Shown: positions 13,271-15,006 of the stretch, piece after piece
Layout of the letters: each line of letters opens with the position of its first letter
Position numbering within the stretch: the first letter of the stretch is position 1
Source of the DNA: Actinomycetota bacterium
Lineage (GTDB): Bacteria; Actinomycetota; UBA4738
DNA length: 15,006 bases
Direction: 5' to 3'
NCBI GenBank assembly: GCA_005885015.1
Contig: VAYG01000025.1
Coordinates: 1-15,006, forward strand
Notes under the pieces: generated by a model
Seen by the model: the letters and a program-made list of their open reading frames with translations, nothing else
Told to the model about the DNA's origin: nothing
The model's database searches: none
Translations under genes and position numbers: made by a program

Positions 13271-15006
13271 GTGGACGACGTTGTCTGGAGTCCTTCTGGA
13301 GATTACGTGGAGCGCGCGAACGTCACGCGGTTCATGCGTGCTCACGACATCGGTTCCTACGCCGAGCTGGTGAAGCGGTCCCGGGACGACGTCGAGTGGT
13401 TCTGGGACGCGGTGGTCAAAGATCTCGGGATCGAGTTCTTCGAGCCCTACTCGGACGTGCTCGACCGATCGGGCGGGACACCGTGGGCCACGTGGTTCGG
13501 TGGTGGAACGGTCAACCTGGCGCACAACTGCGTGGACCGGTGGGCGGCGGCCGTCCCGGACAAGACGGCCGTGCTGTGGGAGGGCGAGGAGGGGGAGGTC
13601 CGCAGGGTCTCCTATCGCGAGCTCCAGGCGATGGCGAACCGCCTGGCCCATGGCCTGAGAGAGCTAGGTATCGGCCGGGGAGACGCCGTCGGCATCTTCA
13701 TGCCGATGGCCCCCGAGACCGTAGCCGCCACGCTCGCCTGCGCGAAGCTCGGGGCCATCTACCTCCCCATCTTCTCCGGCTACGCCGCCGATGCGGTGGC
13801 CACCCGCCTCCAGGACGCCGCGGCGAAGGTCGTGATCACCGCCGACGGCACCGCACGGCGGGGCCGGGTGGTGCGGATGAAGGAGACGGCCGGCGCGGCG
13901 GCCGCGGCCAGCCCCTCGGTGCAACGGGTCGTGGTGTGGTCGAGACTCGGCCGGACCGACATGCCGTGGGACGACCGGCGGGACGTGGGATGGGATCAGC
14001 TCCTCGACGACCGGTCGACCCGATTCGACACGGAGCGCCTCGACCCGGAGCACCCCCTGTTCATCGCCTACACGTCGGGGACGACGGGCAAGCCGAAGGG
14101 CTCCGTCCATGTCCACGGGGGATTGCTGGTGAAGATCGCGGCGGAGGTCGCCTATCAGGCCGACCTCCATCCCGACGAAACGCTGTTCTGGGTCACGGAC
14201 CTCGGGTGGATCATGGGTCCCTGGGAGATCGTGGGCGCCGGCGCGCTCGGGGCAACGGTGTTCCTCTTCGACGGCGCCCCGAACCACCCCGGGCCGGACC
14301 GGATCTGGGACATGGTCGAGCGCCACCGCATCACCACCCTGGGCATCTCACCCACCCTCATCCGCGCCCTGATCCCGGCCGGGGAGGATCAGGTCCGAAA
14401 GCACGACCTTTCCTCGCTGCGCATCCTGGAGTCCACCGGAGAGCCGTGGAACCCCGACCCCTATCTGTGGTTCCTCCGCGAGATCGGCGGAGGCCGATGC
14501 CCCATCATCAACATCTCGGGCGGCACCGAGGTGGGAGCCTGTTTCCTCTCGCCGCTGCCGATCACCGAGCTGAAGCCGTGCACGCTTCGAGGCCCCGCCC
14601 TGGGCATGGACGTCGACGTATGGGGACCCGACGGGCGGCCGGTCCCGCCCGGCGAGGTGGGCGAGCTGGTCTGCAAGAAGCCGTGGCCCGGGATGACCCG
14701 AGGGATATGGAAGGACCCCCAGCGGTACCTGGACACCTACTGGAGCCGGTGGCCGGACGTGTGGGTCCACGGGGACTGGGCCAGCGTGGACCGCGACGGG
14801 TTCTGGTTCCTCCACGGGCGATCCGACGACACGATGAACGTCGCCGGCAAGCGCGTCGGCCCGGCGGAGGTGGAGAGCGCCCTGGCCCATCATCCCGACG
14901 TCGCAGAGAGCGCCGCGGTGGGCATCCCCGACGAGGTCAAGGGAGAGGCCATCTGGTGCTTCGTGGTTGCCAGGCCCGGGCGGACGCCGGATGAGATCCT
15001 GGCCGG
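13271..15006 (+). CDS. Acetyl-CoA-synthetase-like acyl-CoA ligase (3' end outside window)
   Basis: The frame is open from GTG 13271 to the right edge, 578 residues visible of an expected 640-660. It activates a carboxylic acid with ATP to an acyl-adenylate and then a CoA thioester. The N-terminal YVERANVTRFMRAHDI and VEWFWDAVVKDLGIEFFEPY match the ACS-N region. The adenylation core has P-loop YTSGTTGKPKG (267-277), WVTDLGWIMGPWE, a GGTEVGACF motif where the aromatic/TE motif sits, GDWASVDRDGFWFLHGRSDD starting at 501, and NVAGKRVGPAEVESAL. The acetate-type WWQTE motif is replaced by NISGGTEVG, so the acid used may not be acetate. The C-terminal catalytic lysine (SGK motif) would lie beyond the edge. 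A longer 625-codon frame on the same strand (13117-14994) is only its arginine-rich shadow. Divergent from the LCP gene. Confidence 0.92.
   Translation, partial: MDDVVWSPSGDYVERANVTRFMRAHDIGSYAELVKRSRDDVEWFWDAVVKDLGIEFFEPYSDVLDRSGGTPWATWFGGGTVNLAHNCVDRWAAAVPDKTAVLWEGEEGEVRRVSYRELQAMANRLAHGLRELGIGRGDAVGIFMPMAPETVAATLACAKLGAIYLPIFSGYAADAVATRLQDAAAKVVITADGTARRGRVVRMKETAGAAAAASPSVQRVVVWSRLGRTDMPWDDRRDVGWDQLLDDRSTRFDTERLDPEHPLFIAYTSGTTGKPKGSVHVHGGLLVKIAAEVAYQADLHPDETLFWVTDLGWIMGPWEIVGAGALGATVFLFDGAPNHPGPDRIWDMVERHRITTLGISPTLIRALIPAGEDQVRKHDLSSLRILESTGEPWNPDPYLWFLREIGGGRCPIINISGGTEVGACFLSPLPITELKPCTLRGPALGMDVDVWGPDGRPVPPGEVGELVCKKPWPGMTRGIWKDPQRYLDTYWSRWPDVWVHGDWASVDRDGFWFLHGRSDDTMNVAGKRVGPAEVESALAHHPDVAESAAVGIPDEVKGEAIWCFVVARPGRTPDEILA

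Noticed and set aside
13117..14994. 625-codon plus-strand open frame overlapping the acyl-CoA ligase
   Set aside because: Its translation is arginine, glycine and proline rich with no recognisable motif. The overlapping frame from 13271 encodes a complete adenylation domain, so this is a GC-driven shadow.
1..15006. CRISPR arrays, tRNA or rRNA genes, insertion sequences, prophage or attachment sites
   Set aside because: Gaps between genes are at most about 85 bases; I saw no spaced direct repeats, cloverleaf, transposase motifs or terminal inverted repeats in them.

Overview
The window is very GC-rich and gene-dense: no gap between genes exceeds about 85 bases, so there is no long empty stretch to describe. 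Gene content (gatCAB, an LCP cell-wall ligase, a SigE-like ECF sigma factor, a DesA-like diiron protein, FtsX-type ABC exporters) and several TANNNT boxes 7-9 bases before start codons, as in leaderless transcripts, suggest an actinobacterium (Actinomycetota), probably an uncultured lineage. This placement is inference; there is no rRNA or other phylogenetic marker here.

Left block (1-4149, plus strand): an ABC export system of the MacB/LolD/FtsX type. It starts inside a first permease (C-terminal end only), followed by a second, paralogous permease and then the ATPase, whose ATG overlaps the permease stop codon. The second permease is broken twice: a frameshift near 1300 and a 59-base deletion near 3023 relative to the first copy. 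Because of the second lesion one reading frame runs uninterrupted from the permease into the ATPase.

Middle block (4172-9007, minus strand): transcription runs gatB, a diiron ferritin/desaturase-like protein, an ECF sigma factor, then a membrane-anchored family 5 solute-binding protein whose start overlaps the sigma stop. The solute-binding protein has no importer permease or ATPase beside it and has a short cytoplasmic tail in the position an anti-sigma factor would occupy. This sigma/binding-protein pair is the best candidate here for an undescribed sensing system. GatB lacks about ten residues that include the family's KNxNSF segment.

Right block (9091-15006): an EamA transporter (plus) diverges from gatB and ends exactly where gatA ends, so it separates gatB from gatCA. 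gatC and gatA (minus, four-base overlap) follow an LCP gene carrying a one-base frameshift. Divergent from the LCP gene is an acetyl-CoA-synthetase-like acyl-CoA ligase that runs off the right edge.

The GatCAB subunits together make the glutamine (and/or asparagine) tRNA amidotransferase. LCP, diiron protein, ECF sigma factor and exporter fit a loose cell-envelope theme, but this is only inferred. Three frame-disrupting lesions and one in-frame deletion in 15 kb mean that consensus errors in a draft assembly must be weighed against real gene decay.
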